From the NCBI RefSeq assembly GCF_026914265.1, contig NC_069134.1:10241258-10305257 (forward strand): a stretch of DNA of 64,000 bases. The letters run 5' to 3'. Numbering within the stretch: the first letter of the stretch is position 1; every line of letters starts with the position of its first letter. The stretch comes from Mya arenaria (Eukaryota; Mollusca; Bivalvia; Myida; Myidae). This document shows, in pieces, positions 1-13,429 of this stretch. The notes beneath the pieces are model-generated. The model was not told the DNA's origin. It did not search any database and saw only the letters and a list, made by a program, of their open reading frames with translations. A program made the translations under genes and the position numbers.

Positions 1-585
1 TATCAGAACTATGTTTTATTACTGACTTTGGAGCACAAATCAACCAATAGATTAGCCAGAGTTATGGAAGCTATTTTACAAACTGAAAATCACTCATTGT
101 TAATACGGGTACTAAGTTTCATGATTATATAATTATAATATTAACGATTTTCTTGTTAACACCAACATCGATGCAGTCAACGAAGACGACTTCAAGATCA
201 TGCTTATTAACGAACATCAATATATGAGCAGTTTCATCCATACCGCTGTACCTGTGATAAGATACGGCATAATATAGCGTGTTGAAAAATACTTATTTTT
301 AACTACATATTTGTGAACACATGTATGCCATTCTATTGAATGATGGTATGAAAACATTTATTTCATGAATTTAACATCTTTTAATAAATTGAATGATGGT
401 ATAAAAACATTAATTTCATGAATTTAACATCCTTTAATATAAGCTGTATTATTGTTATTATAGTGTCATGTGACAATCTTTGTAATACCTTCATGCAGAT
501 GGTAAATTGTACTTGTTGTCCATGACAATGTTGTTACATTTGGAGCTTATTAAATCAATGTAATAATATGTTATGTACAACCGCC
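1..585. other. Gene-free AT-rich DNA with one short tandem duplication
   Basis: No coding exon is recognised. Positions 336-388 and 389-441 are two copies of a 53-bp unit beginning TTGAATGATGGTAT and ending in a TTTAATAA-like stretch, with only a few differences. The rest is unstructured AT-rich sequence. Confidence 0.6.
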
Positions 586-760
586 CAGGTAGCTCTGTGG
601 TTGAAAACTCGTTTTTTGAATGAGGAGCTAGGGTCCGGGTGCAAATCACGACGTGATCGCTCGTACCAAAGAATATGCAGAAATGAACGCTTCATGAATG
701 GTGCAAGTGCCCTCCACTCCCACCCCCCAAAGACACACACAACAAAGTACTTTTATCATT
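586..760 (+). repeat. tRNA-derived SINE (mollusc type)
   Basis: The head resembles a tRNA gene. A box-A-like motif, TAGCTCTGTGG, lies near 590, and a box-B-like GGGTGCAAATCAC follows about 45 bp later, where a pol III promoter would have GGTTCGAATCC. The next segment, CGTACCAAAGA, and the later ATGGTGCAAGTGCC and CACACACAACAAAGTA resemble the tRNA-unrelated body of SINEs that I recall from bivalves. The boxes are degenerate, so this is probably an old inactive copy. The exact 3' end is uncertain. Confidence 0.6.
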
Positions 761-1307
761 CATCCAAATTATAGCTAATAAACCAAAATAACATCTCAGC
801 ATTTTAATTTAGTATTTAAATATCATAATACGTGGTTATAGAGTAATTTTGGACACATCATTATTTCAACACAATCTTAAATGCTTCCGACGATTCTTTC
901 AAATACCTGTGCAATATGATCTCATTTAATTTCAAATTTAACAATAACACTTTAAAATTGCGACGAAACCGAATTATTCAAATATGGGCAAAACGCAAAT
1001 TTTCAAATTCCTGACAAAAACATATTTTGTCATTAAATAAATATGTTTGTTACGATACACACCTTTTAATATTTTCAATGCATTATTTAATTCAACCGCG
1101 AGACGTATAATAACAAAACCAGCTGAAATTCTACCGCCGTAAAAATTGTCACCGAAGCGTTGCGACAATTAATGACCAATCGCAACACCTAAAAATGTCA
1201 CGTGCTATCGGTAGATATAATCAAGGTAAACACCGTCATCTGCTTATAACTAAATTTACTATTCGACATATCATACCTACCGTATGACTAATCGAATGAA
1301 CAGTGGC

Positions 1308-1315
1308 TATATATA
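1308..1315 (+). promoter_or_regulatory. Candidate TATA box for FAM89-like gene A
   Basis: A TATATATA run lies about 205 bp before the ATG at 1522. That spacing would suit a 5' UTR of roughly 180 bp. AT-rich surroundings make chance occurrence likely, so this is only a candidate. Confidence 0.35.
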
Positions 1316-1521
1316 TTGAACGTATTACAGGAAGGACTATTTATATTAAAGAAATAAGTTTAAAATAACGGATAATTTGCACACGTCACCTAACAGTTTT
1401 AAAATTTGAAAACTGGCTTGCCATGAAAGCATTTAAAACTTTATTTTAAACATCGAAATACATTAACTGTAATTTAGTTTAATTATTTGTGAAGAGTTAA
1501 ACTAGTAGTGAAACAGACATA

Positions 1522-4500
1522 ATGGAAGATCCAAGCAGAAAATTAAGTAGCGACAGCGTTCCGGATATTCACATTGAGCCAGCAGACGACTATACTGCTT
1601 CCATAGAACTGTCAAACGCATGCAGGGAATTCTACAGAAACCGAGTGAAAGCCACGGAGAACTTTAAACAGAACATGAAAAATAGAACCAACAACGACAG
1701 GACGTCAACAACGACAAAACGAACATCGATTGATGATGCCATGGTGAAACTGAGGGGCGAAATGGTAATGAAGGATTCTTTTTTTCTAATCTAACTTTTA
1801 AGAGGATATCTTAAATTATAAAGTATAAGTAGTTTGTGATAAATATTACTTTTAAAGTCAGCTTGCTATTTGGCATGTTAATTAAATTCATAATCGCACT
1901 ATTTACATTTATGTGACATATCACATGAAATAAAATCGCTTCGTCACTTCGCGATTATCATCTTCTATCATCCTTCTTCAAAACACCATACAGAGCGAAA
2001 CGCATTAAATCCATTCAGTCGCATATAGTTAGTCCCCACTCTATTTGATACAGTCTGGAATGCAAATTACTTTTACAAAAAGAGGGATTTGGAAATTTAT
2101 GACCATGAATCTGCATTAAATCCCCCGTACCCTGACATCAATGTTACGTATTCTATTTCGGTCGTACCTGTCGCCAAATCAAGTTCATTCTTCCAAACAA
2201 TCTTGCTTTTAACGATGGGAAATTGCAGACTATTTGAGTTTGCATGTTCCGACCTTTATTTCAATGGGAGCTTACACGAGTTAGAGTTTAACTGCATATT
2301 GCGATATGTTTTAATAATTGAGTAAACGTTTGTGTGTTCCCTCTGGGCTGGTTTAATATCTGGGTTAACTGTTTGATGTAGTCAGAACTGCTAATTTAGA
2401 ACAATCATTACGCCTGTCCTTGTGGTGATCAATAGTTTGACCTGGTCATTCTAGCTGGCGACACTACTCAAGCATTTGTAAACATCGATGACTAAATGGG
2501 GTCGCTGATAAGTGACCTCGTGCTCTTATGATGTAACTCTAATTGAAAACGAAGCCCTGATGTCTGCCTTTAAAGTAGTTTGCAAATTACTTGACAAATT
2601 GGTCGTTACAGGTATGAAACGTGTCTGATGCATGGGGATATGAAGGCTCATTAACGCGCATGGTTGTACATTATTTTATGCACTTGAACAAAGAACAAAA
2701 CAATTTTAGATTTTGAAATCCCGTTTGTCAGGTATCTCAAAATTGTGTGCTTTATTCTGTTCCATATTCACGTTAAAATATAATGACTTTTATAAGCACA
2801 AAACAACGGAATGTATTGTTGGTATCATTTGTAGGGTCCATGCATTATATCCATCATAATGCAATTGCTTAGGATGATCATGGTTGTCTTATCCATCAGG
2901 TGTTCTGTATCGCTTCCATCTTAGGCGTCAATTGTTTCAAACTCACCAAAGACCCTTTCATCATCTGTAACAGAAGACACTGTGTAGCTTTTGTCAACTC
3001 TTCTATACACCGCTGACCACAAGTCGTTGGTAATCTACAGATCTGCTCGTCACTGTGATCATTTGCTATTTGTTTTACGTGTATCGCTCGCATCTCTTCT
3101 ATCTTCAGCGATTTGTTTCATATCTCTGTTGTGCTGATAATCTAATGCACTACACCCTTGTTCTTTAGCAAACAAATTTGTCATTTGTCATCGCTACTTG
3201 TCAACGTTAAATCTCTTATACCTAGCGGGGAGCAGACAGTACAAGGGTTTTATTGTTTTAACTCACCGGTGATATTTGTTTATGCCGCTATTTCTTCTTT
3301 GACCGTGTTCTTACTGCAGGTCGTAAGTACCGGTTGGTCCATCTATTAAACACTTAGCAAATATTTGTTTTAAGCATGATCTCAATAGCTTCTTTGTATT
3401 GAACGCAATGCCTGTATCCTAATCTTTAATAAAGGCACTAAAACTGTTTTTAGCGCTCTATTATATCTCTGCAAGGGGTAAAAGTGTCGCTGGTAGAGGG
3501 CAAGAGTGTGTATTAAACACGCCTTTGATAGTTAATCTCTTTCTGTTAAAAGGACTTAAATAGGTGCACTGCTGGATTAGAAAATGAGAATTTCAATATT
3601 GTGTACTTCATATTTAAACAGGTTTACCTTTAACTCTTTTCTACGGTGAAATATTAAGTTAGTTGATTATTTAATTACACGGGTTTCAGACATGAATGAT
3701 TACTTTAGGTGTCTGTATATATACAGTCCAGAAGAGTGTATGTTACTAATTGTTCGTACATGGGATTCTAATGACCCCACGCATGGTTCACCTTTGGTAA
3801 CCTTTGGTGCTAAACAATTACAAACTAACCTTTTTTGTGGAAAAAAACACATTAAGTACTTTCAAAAGTGTTGCAATTTACAGATGAAATCAACAAAATT
3901 ATGAGAAGTAACTGGTTTGAACTTCAAAAATCCTTGTAAGTAGGATAGGGAGACATTAATATTACACCGATTTTTACGATAAGACCGTATCATGTTTTAA
4001 ATCGCTCCTTTTGGTTATTTCAATCTTTCATATTGCAATTTGTTAAAATGACAGCAAAATCAGAAATCGAATCATATATCACATAAATGTATAGTCGGGT
4101 CGACACTTTATGGTCGTTATCAATAGTGAAATCTATGCTTCGTCACTTAAATATCTTAAAAATCTACCAAGTTCCCATTTAAAAACAGTTTTTTCCGTAG
4201 TTGCATCTTTTGCCCCACCATGGACTGAGGTGAGTTTCATTTATCATGTCAATTCAGCCATCACGGTAACCCATTGCTGTAATAAGCACAGGGGTTGTTA
4301 ATCACAGTTGTTTGTGATGCATGGAAAACGAAACTGCACCTTTCAAACTTGCTCTCTTTCTTTCTGCAATAACACTGTTCTAGTAAGAACAATACAAAGA
4401 CGACAGTACTTAGAATTTGGGTAACATAATGCAAATTTACGAAATTTTACAACATTTACGATGTTTTTATGACATAAAGTGCTAAGGACTATTGTCAAAT

Positions 4501-5261
4501 TAACAACAGTATTATAAAACGAACCGGTGAAAAACGTAAAAGGCAATCATTATGTCATTACCAACAGGTAGTTTGTAGTTAATTACAGGACACTGATTGA
4601 CCCTAGTACATTGTGTCAGTTCAACCTGTCACGTCTCCGCTACTGGACGTTGGAATGCGGGCCACCCAAAGTAACTTACCTGTCTACAAATGACTGCACT
4701 TGGTTATTTATTGCTATGCCCGAAAGTCAGCGTCTGAAATACGTTAAAAAGTAAATACACACACATATTTATACATTTGTTATCATTTTTAACGTTTCCC
4801 TTCTATATTTGCAGGCCTCCCTGATGGACCAGGACTTGTCCTTGATGAAGCAGCTTCTCACGCTCAATGAGGCAATCGAGGACCTCAAAACCAAGCGTCT
4901 GTACCACCTGAGCAAGGATTCACTGCGGGCTAGTTCACAAGATTTGCATGCCAGCGATTTGTCCGTTTCTGAAACCGACATGTATGAAACCGATGATGAA
5001 AACGAAAAGAAAACTCTAGATATCAAAGACAATTACCAAACCTCGTCTCTTTCCTTACCTGTGCCCCTCACCAAGGAGAATAAATTTCACGCCCATATGG
5101 GGCTAGTGCGAAAATCTGACATTGCCATTGTGGTCACGGATAATGGCCATAGGACTGTAAAACACGAGCCCCAAAGTTCACTGGACTCTGGTTATGGGGA
5201 TGACACCACATATGGGAAACTTCTCCTCTCCCATCGAGGACCTGTCGAGGTCACGATCTGA
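1522..5261 (+). CDS. FAM89/LURAP-family leucine-rich adaptor, gene A (two exons)
   Basis: Two exons join in phase 0: 1522-1764 (81 codons, donor ATG|GTAATG) and 4815-5261 (148 codons plus TGA, acceptor TTTGCAG|GCC), giving 229 residues. The core straddles the junction: LRGEM ends exon 1 and ASLMDQDLSLMKQLLTLNEA opens exon 2. This matches the FAM89/LURAP pattern LRxEM..L..xD.SL..QL..L.E.I. The upstream segment CREFYRNRVKATENFKQ resembles the short helix before this core in FAM89. Vertebrate members (LRAP25, LRAP35a) are cytoplasmic adaptors for MRCK/LIMK-type kinases acting on actomyosin; that role is inferred here. The rest is acidic and Ser/Thr-rich, ending in a DSGYGDD-like motif. No membrane segment is seen. 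Gene B in this window is its paralog. A distal alternative 3' exon cannot be excluded. Confidence 0.82.
1765..4814 (+). other. Intron of FAM89-like gene A
   Basis: This 3.05-kb phase-0 intron starts GTAATG and ends TTTGCAG. I see no repeat family or further exon in it. Short open frames on both strands (for example near 2089-2325 and 2896-3093) have no coding-like composition. Confidence 0.7.
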
Positions 5262-6790
5262 AATAATTGCAGTATACATATAAACATTCGAACAATGGTG
5301 GCATAACTGTTGTTTCCAAGATTTGCTAAATATTTGACCATCTTGTAAAGCCTAGTGCTGTCCTTTTCTAAATCTACAAATGTATCATCCACATCGCATT
5401 GCGCCTTCTTCTACTCATCCTCCCGAGGACTTCCGGTGGTATCTCCAACAATCTCCCGACAAGGACGACCTGTCGCTAATACTGAGAGGTGTGTATTCAA
5501 ATTTCAAGCATTTTTGTCGAGTTTGTGGTTGTTTAGCAAGCGTTATCTTTTCACTTCAACTCACAAATGACTTCAAAAGAAATGTTGATAAAGTTTCACT
5601 TGAAAATAGCAATTCACTTTTATTTTACATTTTTAACGTCGATACCCTCCTCTATTGAACAAGCTGATACAAACAATTGGAAGAAGTGTGGCATAAACTT
5701 TCAAAGCATGTAATACACTCGCAAAGACATTTCAAAATTCTTTTCATTTCTGTATAAAAGAAAAAGAATTTTTATCTAGATAACAGCATGCAATTACCAA
5801 TATCTGCATAATATGACCAACGCGATTTGTATAACACTTATTTATTATTCATACCATTATCTATTTGCAGAAAGCGAGTGTTCTAAACCATGGTACGTTA
5901 TTCAATATCGGGCCAGAAAAAGGTCACCAAAATCGAAAGCCCTGCATAATGAACGGAACCCCAGCTGCCAGGAAATCGTGGGATGTTTGGCTCTCACGTA
6001 CAGTCAAGTCGTTCGTGGTATATTTGAACTCTTGAAATTGTCAGGTTACATGGTCACAATCATGTACAAGGCTCGTATCCTGGAGCAATGGGATAAACGC
6101 TGGTGGTTAGAGAACACATGATATTGAACGATCTGAGAACCTTAAAAGTGAGCAGTTTGAACTAGTGTATCTATATTATTTCACTCGTTTAATCCTCTTT
6201 TCTGTATACTTATTACCTCTCGACATGCGTCTACTACAGTAGACTGAGAAGTAGATTGTCGCTGTAACCTACTGAGAATATCTAGAGAAGTTCGTTGTCA
6301 AGTATTCATGGCATTTGAAATAACTTGTTTAATGCATGTTGAAGCCACATTCACAGTGTGTAAATGACTCAAGACACTCACATTTCATATGATACTTTAG
6401 CTCATTATAATAGTTGGCCAAATAAGTAATGGATTGTATATGCTGTAACAATATACATCAATAGTACTATTGTTCCATGTTATGTGATTTGTAAACAAAT
6501 ATAAGCAAAGTAATCAATTAATGTACAATTACGAGTATATGTAACAGGAGTTTAGTTGATATATGCGAAATGAGACCTTGTATGACGTAAACGGTTGGGA
6601 CTTGCGCCAGTAATGGAAAATGGATTGATTCTAGTCATTGTATACTACATTTGTTGTTGGTGTGTTGATTTCAGTGTGTGAACATATATGGTTGCTGCAA
6701 TATTGGCGTTGCTTTTGTTACTTGCGATAATGAACTACTTGTTGCAATATGAATGATGAAATGGAAAAATAAAGAAATGAACTAAACAGC
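5262..6790 (+). other. Probable 3' UTR and possible alternative 3' exons of gene A
   Basis: The sequence after the stop codon runs to an AATAAA at 6768-6773, which would give a 3' UTR of about 1.5 kb. Two patches could be spliced instead. One is 5427-5490, after a pyrimidine-rich stretch ending CCCGAG and before GAGAG|GTGTGT. The other is an open stretch from about 5873 (ATTTGCAG|AAAGCG) to a stop near 6121, reading ESECSKPWYVIQYRARKRSP and onward. Neither resembles a known LURAP/FAM89 tail. Confidence 0.4.
6768..6773 (+). terminator. Polyadenylation signal AATAAA, gene A
   Basis: This is a canonical hexamer 1.5 kb past the gene A stop. It is followed by a T/G-rich stretch (TTCTTCGTCTCTTTCAAGTC), as expected at a cleavage site. 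It is assigned by position only. Confidence 0.4.
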
Positions 6791-9700
6791 CTTTCTTCGT
6801 CTCTTTCAAGTCTTGTTTACATGTGTTTGATTTATTGAAATTGTTCGATCACATTCTGCTTATGTCATCTCTTATTTATATTAGCGGATGAAAGAATGAT
6901 TGTAAATCAACGTCCTTTATTTAAAAAAGGATATTATTCAACAAATGAAACGGAAAGGAACACTATTGAAATAAATGGGCCATATTTTGTTCAAATATAG
7001 GTCTATGTAACAGTGGCGATAGCTTTTACAAAGATGTCGATTTGTTCCTGGTATTAAAGAAATGAACGAATTGTTGACATAGTCTAATAATGTTTTATCA
7101 ACATTTCAAAACGGTGTTTCACCGAATAAACGAGAAACATTCCAACAGTGTTTCAATATTTTATATAACATAACCAAACGAATATTATACTGTCAAGACA
7201 AAATATTTAACAGTTGTCGTGTTATAACACCAATACCTGACACATACTTAGTATCAAATTTTGGCATAAATTCTTTTAAAACCGGGGGTTTTATGCGCTG
7301 CAATTTTACCAGCAATATGCAAATGAGGCAGTGCGAGCTGCGCGGTGTCATATGTGCAGTAAATCGTTGAAAGAAATGATAGGTGTGCATGCCCTTGACT
7401 GTATTTCTGAACATAAATTGTCACTGCAACAGGTTTATTATGTAAGACAGACAAGACATACAAACGTCATTGTATAAGCAACTTATTTAGAATAATTTCA
7501 TAGTTATAAAACACAAAAAAACGATCTGAACATCTGTGATTGTGTGTGAAGATATATTTCAAGATGCTTGTCATCTTTTCTCCTGCGCAATATTTAAGTT
7601 GGTAGTTTTTGGTAGAAAAACATTGAATATTTCTTCGTTGCGATGAATTGCTAAACAGATATTACGACGTAGAAAATCTGAAACCTAGTAACCCAGTTTT
7701 GCAGAAATTAATTTAATGAAATAAATTCAATTACACAAAATAAGGAAACCCGTTGACAGCCCACTAAAATGACACTCGAAACACCAATTTGGTTAATGTA
7801 ACCCAATTATAAGAAAACGAAGTCACTCCAAAGTGACACGATGAAACTGTTAACAGGTGATCGACACTTCAAAGGTTGTATCGTATGTCTTATAAGCCCG
7901 TAATTTGGGCTCTGTTGGGCTTCTAACGATCTCTTGTGGGGCGCTGTACACCACATACCGAGTATTACCCGATACCTTTGACACGGAACCCTCGGCATCA
8001 ATCGTATAAGGGCAGAGCCCAATTATTTCTTCCCTTTACACTTTCTCCGGATGTTGACGTTTCTATGATACCACGGCAGTCATCTGGTTCTAATCTCAAC
8101 TATGACGCAGGTCGAATGATAATTGTCCTATATATTCCAAATATAACCCTAGCTACGTGTGCAAATTGGCCTCCAAAATATCGTTTAGCATATTATATGA
8201 TGACAGATAAAGAAATGAAATTGCGATATAGATTATTTATTGTTCATGTGCTAGCTCCGCCCGTCTGATATATGTGCGCGGGTCTCAACTGATAATGGTG
8301 CATTGTAAAGGCGCTGTCTCGTCATGCTCATATGATGTGTTGCTTCACTGATCCTCTACCAACATTGCATACTCATAAATGAAGTGGGGCGTTAATGCAT
8401 TTTACATAGTGTTTTTAAATAACTTTTTAATTGCGACATTTAGATTTTTATTAATTAAAATGAATTATTAATTTATACGCAGATCACTGGGCCAGACGGT
8501 GAAAAAGTGTTGGGAAATGCATTGCAAAAGCATTATTCATCATCCGCCAAGCTTACAGTGCAAAACCTTTTATTCAGTAGTTTATAATTCAATTATGTTA
8601 TAATATCAACAGTGTGAAAACAGTTAATACTAAAAACAAAACAAAATCCTACATAATTGTACAATGATGAATTCAACTTGTCATGTCCCTCACGGCTTAC
8701 GAGACGAACTTGAATGTGTTAAGATTGAAGATTTGATGGATAACATGTTGTATACAACTTGTATGATACAATCTTCTCACATATTTGTGGCCTCAATACC
8801 ATTAGGGCTCACCAAACTGAGGGATAAATACTAAATGTGCACTTGCATGCACCTGTAGTTTGGTTCAAATGAAAACATTGTATAGTATTCGTTTTTAAAA
8901 TACAAATTGAGAAATATTTCCATATCAACTTCTTAAATTCTAAACTAAACGCACGTTCATAGGTTATTAGCCGAAAGTGAATCTTTGAAGGTTAAAAATG
9001 CAAATATTTGGAGGGTATTTTTACAACAAAGAATCATGACGTTTGGAGCGTCAAATATCATTTAAACACCTGTATAAGCAGACGAAATTGAAATTAAATT
9101 CCACATAAAATTGTTTATTAAATACCCTGCCAACTCACGTGTCAGTTACTGATACCCCAGTAGCCCACATCAGGGAAAGGACGATATAATTTCTACCCCA
9201 CAAATAATTTATTGTAATAAAAGGGTTCGTTCGACCTTGTTTATTGGTATTGCAACGATATGAATGCACAAAAAAGTATGACTGTTTATAACGCATTGAG
9301 CACATCACCTTCTGAGTATCTACTGTCAAGTTTTCTTCATCAGTTGGCGGTAACAGCCTCAGATCAAGGTTTGGTGCGGACGTGAATTCAACACCTCAAC
9401 GAAAGATTTACATTTATAGCAAAAACAATATTGTTTATATTTGTCTTAAATTTTAAAATATATTTTTGTTTCTTGAGTAGTTATATCATGTTGTTTTTTT
9501 TTTATTGCCAAGGGTCATGTCAGTTGTCGTTCAATACACTGATAATACCTGCCTTGTTACTGGCGTCTCTGATAACCATCAGTTCATGCAATCATTACAT
9601 CTTCAGTGCTGCCTATTAGTTTGTTGATTACCAAATATTTTGTTTATTTCAGATCAAGTAACTGATTGATGGATACAATATTGGGAAAGATTAGATTATC

Positions 9701-12122
9701 CGTCATGTTTTGTGAAAAAATTACAAATATTTTGTCACGCAATCACCGGTAATTTGAGCGGCAGCCATATTTGGCGCGTGTCTTCAAATTGAATTTAAAT
9801 TTTAAGAGGTCAGTGGAACATTCGTTTGCTGCCGATATTTTCGCCTTGCCACCAAAGAATTATTTTTTTTGGACGAACAGGTTTTTGGTAAAATTTCCAA
9901 AAACATTAATTTGATTTTAAGGCTTTTTTTATGTGGACGAAACTTTGTGGTATAGCATTTGGAGATTTCCCATGGCGATTTTATTGCTCTGTAAATGCAA
10001 TTTTCCGATTTGCTTCCACGTTTAGGACGTATATTGCCAACACCTTTCAAAAAAAGAATACCAACACATTTGAAACACTAACAAAATATGAAAAAGGTTG
10101 TCAGACAGTTGAAATATTTCCCTGACTGCCGTCGCCTGGTGTTAGAGTGCAAACTGTACACCGCCAAAAAAGCAAAATATCAAACACGCGACAAATAGTT
10201 TTATTTTATTTTCTAATTGTTAGATAGTGGGTGTATCCAAACAAAACGATTAACTGTTAAGAGTTGAAATCGAAATCATTTGAAAAGATCAATTGGTCAC
10301 ATTCCACTAATAACAGGTGACATAACACTATGCAACGACGTCTAGACCGGAAGTTATTTAATTGGTCAAAATTGTCCAGTTGCAAAATTTCAATTTCTGA
10401 ATGGACAATTTCATTATAGCAGTTTACCGCAAAATCTGACTGGTGTGGTTTGTAATTTGGTATAATAAGTCTACTTGTGTATTAGTAAAGTCAAACCATT
10501 ATGACATTATTTCATTTTTATGACTTTAAAGTTATTTAGGCCTAATAAATATACGGGTTATTTCGTACATAAAATGTCTAAGGAATAAATATTCAACATT
10601 CACATTTATTACTTTAATTAGTATTTCCGTTTATTTCCACATGATTCCATGATTATGATAGAGTTAATATACAAGGAAATAGCAAAATATGACTGATCAC
10701 TTTTTTTCGTCTTGTTTATGAAAGGGGCGCTCGTTAAACCACAGAAAATGATTCTCCATCACCACATAGTACCTACATTCTTTGTTTCAAACGTTTTTAA
10801 TGTTTTGAAACTTTGTTTCATAATTTGTAAATAATTCAGTTGGGTCTACGTGAATTTGCAATCTTTTGACCGTTTGCTACATGTTTACACAATTTTATTT
10901 TTTAAACTTTGAAAGGTTAGATTATATAGTGTTTTTGCCAGTTCTTCTCAGTGATGGTCGGTATTAGCACACCTTCTACCGCTAATTAGTATTACATTAA
11001 TAAGCTTAACTCCAAATGTTTAATTCTGTAAAGTAGCTTAATAGATACTATATTAATCGTTTAATGCCCCTTCGTTTAGTACAGTCTTTAAGTGGATTAA
11101 ACCTCTTCAGATTGACGCAATAGCGTGACAGAAAACACTTCAACTCCTGGAAGAATAAAAGAAGAAAAAAATCCGTTTATTGATTTAAAGTTTATCTAAT
11201 CGCCGTCAATTTATGGTATCTTATGACACAGGTTATTACAATATTGTATTGAATTTTGTTACAAGGGTTACGAGATTGATCGAAATTGTCTTAGCTGTCC
11301 CAATGTTACGAGTCAAGATCTCTTGAAGTGATTGCGTGACTTGTGGCTTAGGTAATGGTTTGAGCCGGGGATCGAGAAATACTGTTGGCGGCGACAAAAG
11401 GACATCCAGTACAACCTCTTTGACTCGCTTTTCATCTGCCAGACAGTCGGAAGCCAACCCATGACTTTCTGGCACCGGAGATATTGAAAGAGGTGATCGA
11501 AAATGAGCATGCGGCTGTAATAGGAATGCCATACACTATGGTCGTCTGATACACTATGGTCGTCTGCTTCATTGGAAACTAGATGGACTTCAGGCAATGG
11601 CAGAAATCGCGTGTCTGCATGGCTAGATTCCGAAACACTGACTCTTTAAACTTTAAGCTATAACCTTTTAATTTAAAAACATGCTAAACCCAGTTAAGTT
11701 CAGATATTTCAAGAGGAGGTACTTTGATAAATTGTCTCAAATGCTGAACAAATGATTGACGTTCGAATACATTCCATCAATATTACACCATATTCCAGGT
11801 AACGGATTGGCATACCTTACATGTATGCGTCTACATGATGGATAGAGACGAATGAGGGCATGAATGTTCACCGCATGAAAATCGTCATGTAATTTACTAA
11901 ATATAGTGTTCATTGGTTACGCTTTACCACCAGAATCTGGCAAACATAAATTATCTGAAATTAACATTTTTCAACGAGGCATGTCAGTCTGAAACTGATA
12001 TTTTCATATGAAATATGTCTTGTCATAGATGTCGATGAATACAAATAACCCACGTATTGATTGTTTCTTTTATTTGAATTAAATGTCAGTGGGTTGCATT
12101 AAAACGTGCATGAATGTTAAAA
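6791..12122. other. Intergenic DNA without recognised genes
   Basis: AT-rich sequence with no exon I can support. Two patches stand out. Near 7880-8030 is an imperfect hairpin in which TAATTTGGGCTCTG is matched by CAGAGCCCAATTA. At 11236-11640, on the minus strand, overlapping open frames look more coding-like than their surroundings; they are listed separately. Confidence 0.5.
11236..11637 (-). pseudogene. Possible decayed coding fragment, family unknown
   Basis: On the minus strand two frames are open across the same stretch. One reads SVSESSHADTRFLPLPEVHL and onward from about 11637. The other reads through SPVPESHGLASDCLADEKRV and EVVLDVLLSPPTVFLDPRLK to a stop at 11236. Codon use looks more protein-like than the flanks. 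A 17-bp direct duplication (CATACACTATGGTCGTC-like) at about 11530-11562 sits where one frame would pass to the other. I recognise no domain. It could be a decayed exon or chance. Confidence 0.25.
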
Positions 12123-12298
12123 CAGTCGACTCCCGTTGGCTCGAACTCCAAGTACCTGCAAAATAAACCTCGAGCCTCGGAAAACTCCAACCAAGCGGAA
12201 ATGCTAACCTTCAGCATAAAGTAATCGGTCCTTTAAATCTAGTTAAAGCAAACGAGAAGTTCGAGCCAAACAAGTTCGAACCAACGGGGTTCGACTGT
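12123..12298. mobile_element. Pogo/Tigger-like MITE
   Basis: The ends are inverted repeats: CAGTCGACTCCCGTTGGCTC on the left, and on the right the reverse complement of CAGTCGAACCCCGTTGGTTC. Both interiors continue with GAACT-rich sequence (TCGAACTCC and TCGAACTTG). CAGTCGA-type termini flanked by TA are typical of pogo-group Tc1/mariner elements. TA follows the right end, but AA precedes the left end. At 176 bp with no open frame it is non-autonomous. Confidence 0.6.
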
Positions 12299-13429
12299 AA
12301 ATATCATATTTAAAAACTTCAAAGACATTTAAACTTGTTAAAGGTAGACATCAAATATGAATACATGCATATGAAAAAAATGAATACTTAATAAGTTCAA
12401 CATGGCATTTTCATATCGGTGTGTCTGAGCCAAGTATCTGTGAACCAAAACCATCGATACACTACATTTGGTCCACCAGAATGCCAGCTTATTCAAAACT
12501 CCCAGTTGAGAATCGCATATCGTCCTGAACTTGGATACTTTTGCAACCAATACATTTGCATTCGGTCTGGAAATGACTGTTTTAATCCTCGGCAATGGTG
12601 TCACAGTTGATCCCAGCTCGCAGTGTGGTGACGTCACATCAGACACTCGTCTTCAGACGGTTGCTTGGTTTTTTTAACCTTTTTAAGTCATGGTAATAAC
12701 TGCAGAAAGTATATGATTAATGTATGTTCTGGATACCAATGATTCATCTGTGTATTACCTGAACAAAATATCTAAAAAGTTGGTCATGGGTTTGATTGAA
12801 TGACATATTTGGCGTCTTGTTGATACGAAACAACTTCCGCAAACTTAGCTTGACTTGTAGTAACTCCTTTATAACAAACTGGAAACAGGCAACTTTTAAC
12901 GGAATTGAGAGGTGTAAGATCATGACTGAATTTGGCGATCATTAGTTTAAGAGTGATATGACCAGAGTGATACAAACCCAGGCTGGTATGTGTGTACGTC
13001 AGGAATACAGCGCTGTACGCTAGTCTTTATTGATATCCACTGGCCTGGGACTGGTCAGATTAAACACGCCGACATGAACTGGTATGCTAAGCTGATAAAT
13101 AACGAAAACTTTTAAATAATTCAAATATTTGTATACTAGTATTCCGTTTATATTTAAGCTGTTTGTAATGAGGCGGTTACAAAGCACGCGTTCTTATTGT
13201 TGTTACAATGTACGTAAAGTGGAACTTTCTTTTCAGATAATGATAGTGTAAGAAGGCGGTGTGCTTTGACGTCAGTAAACCATTTGCTGCGAATTTCAAA
13301 CGTTTAAAATATGGCAATAATTTTGAAAGAACCGTACATATCTTTATTTGAATTGCTCATTTTTACAGAAAATTTAGGTTTACATGCAACTTTCATATGT
13401 AACTTCCAGATAATCCTCAATTACTGGCA
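12299..13429. other. Intergenic DNA, nothing recognised
   Basis: Unique-looking sequence between the MITE and the minisatellite. Overlapping short frames at 12338-12646 and 12784-12975 show no domain and no splice-supported structure. Confidence 0.5.

Noticed and set aside
4769-5032. Antisense open frame across gene A exon 2
   Set aside because: Shadow of the real plus-strand exon, whose protein matches its paralog.
7936-8268. 110-codon open frame
   Set aside because: It has an ATG and reasonable length but no domain, and an imperfect hairpin overlaps its start.
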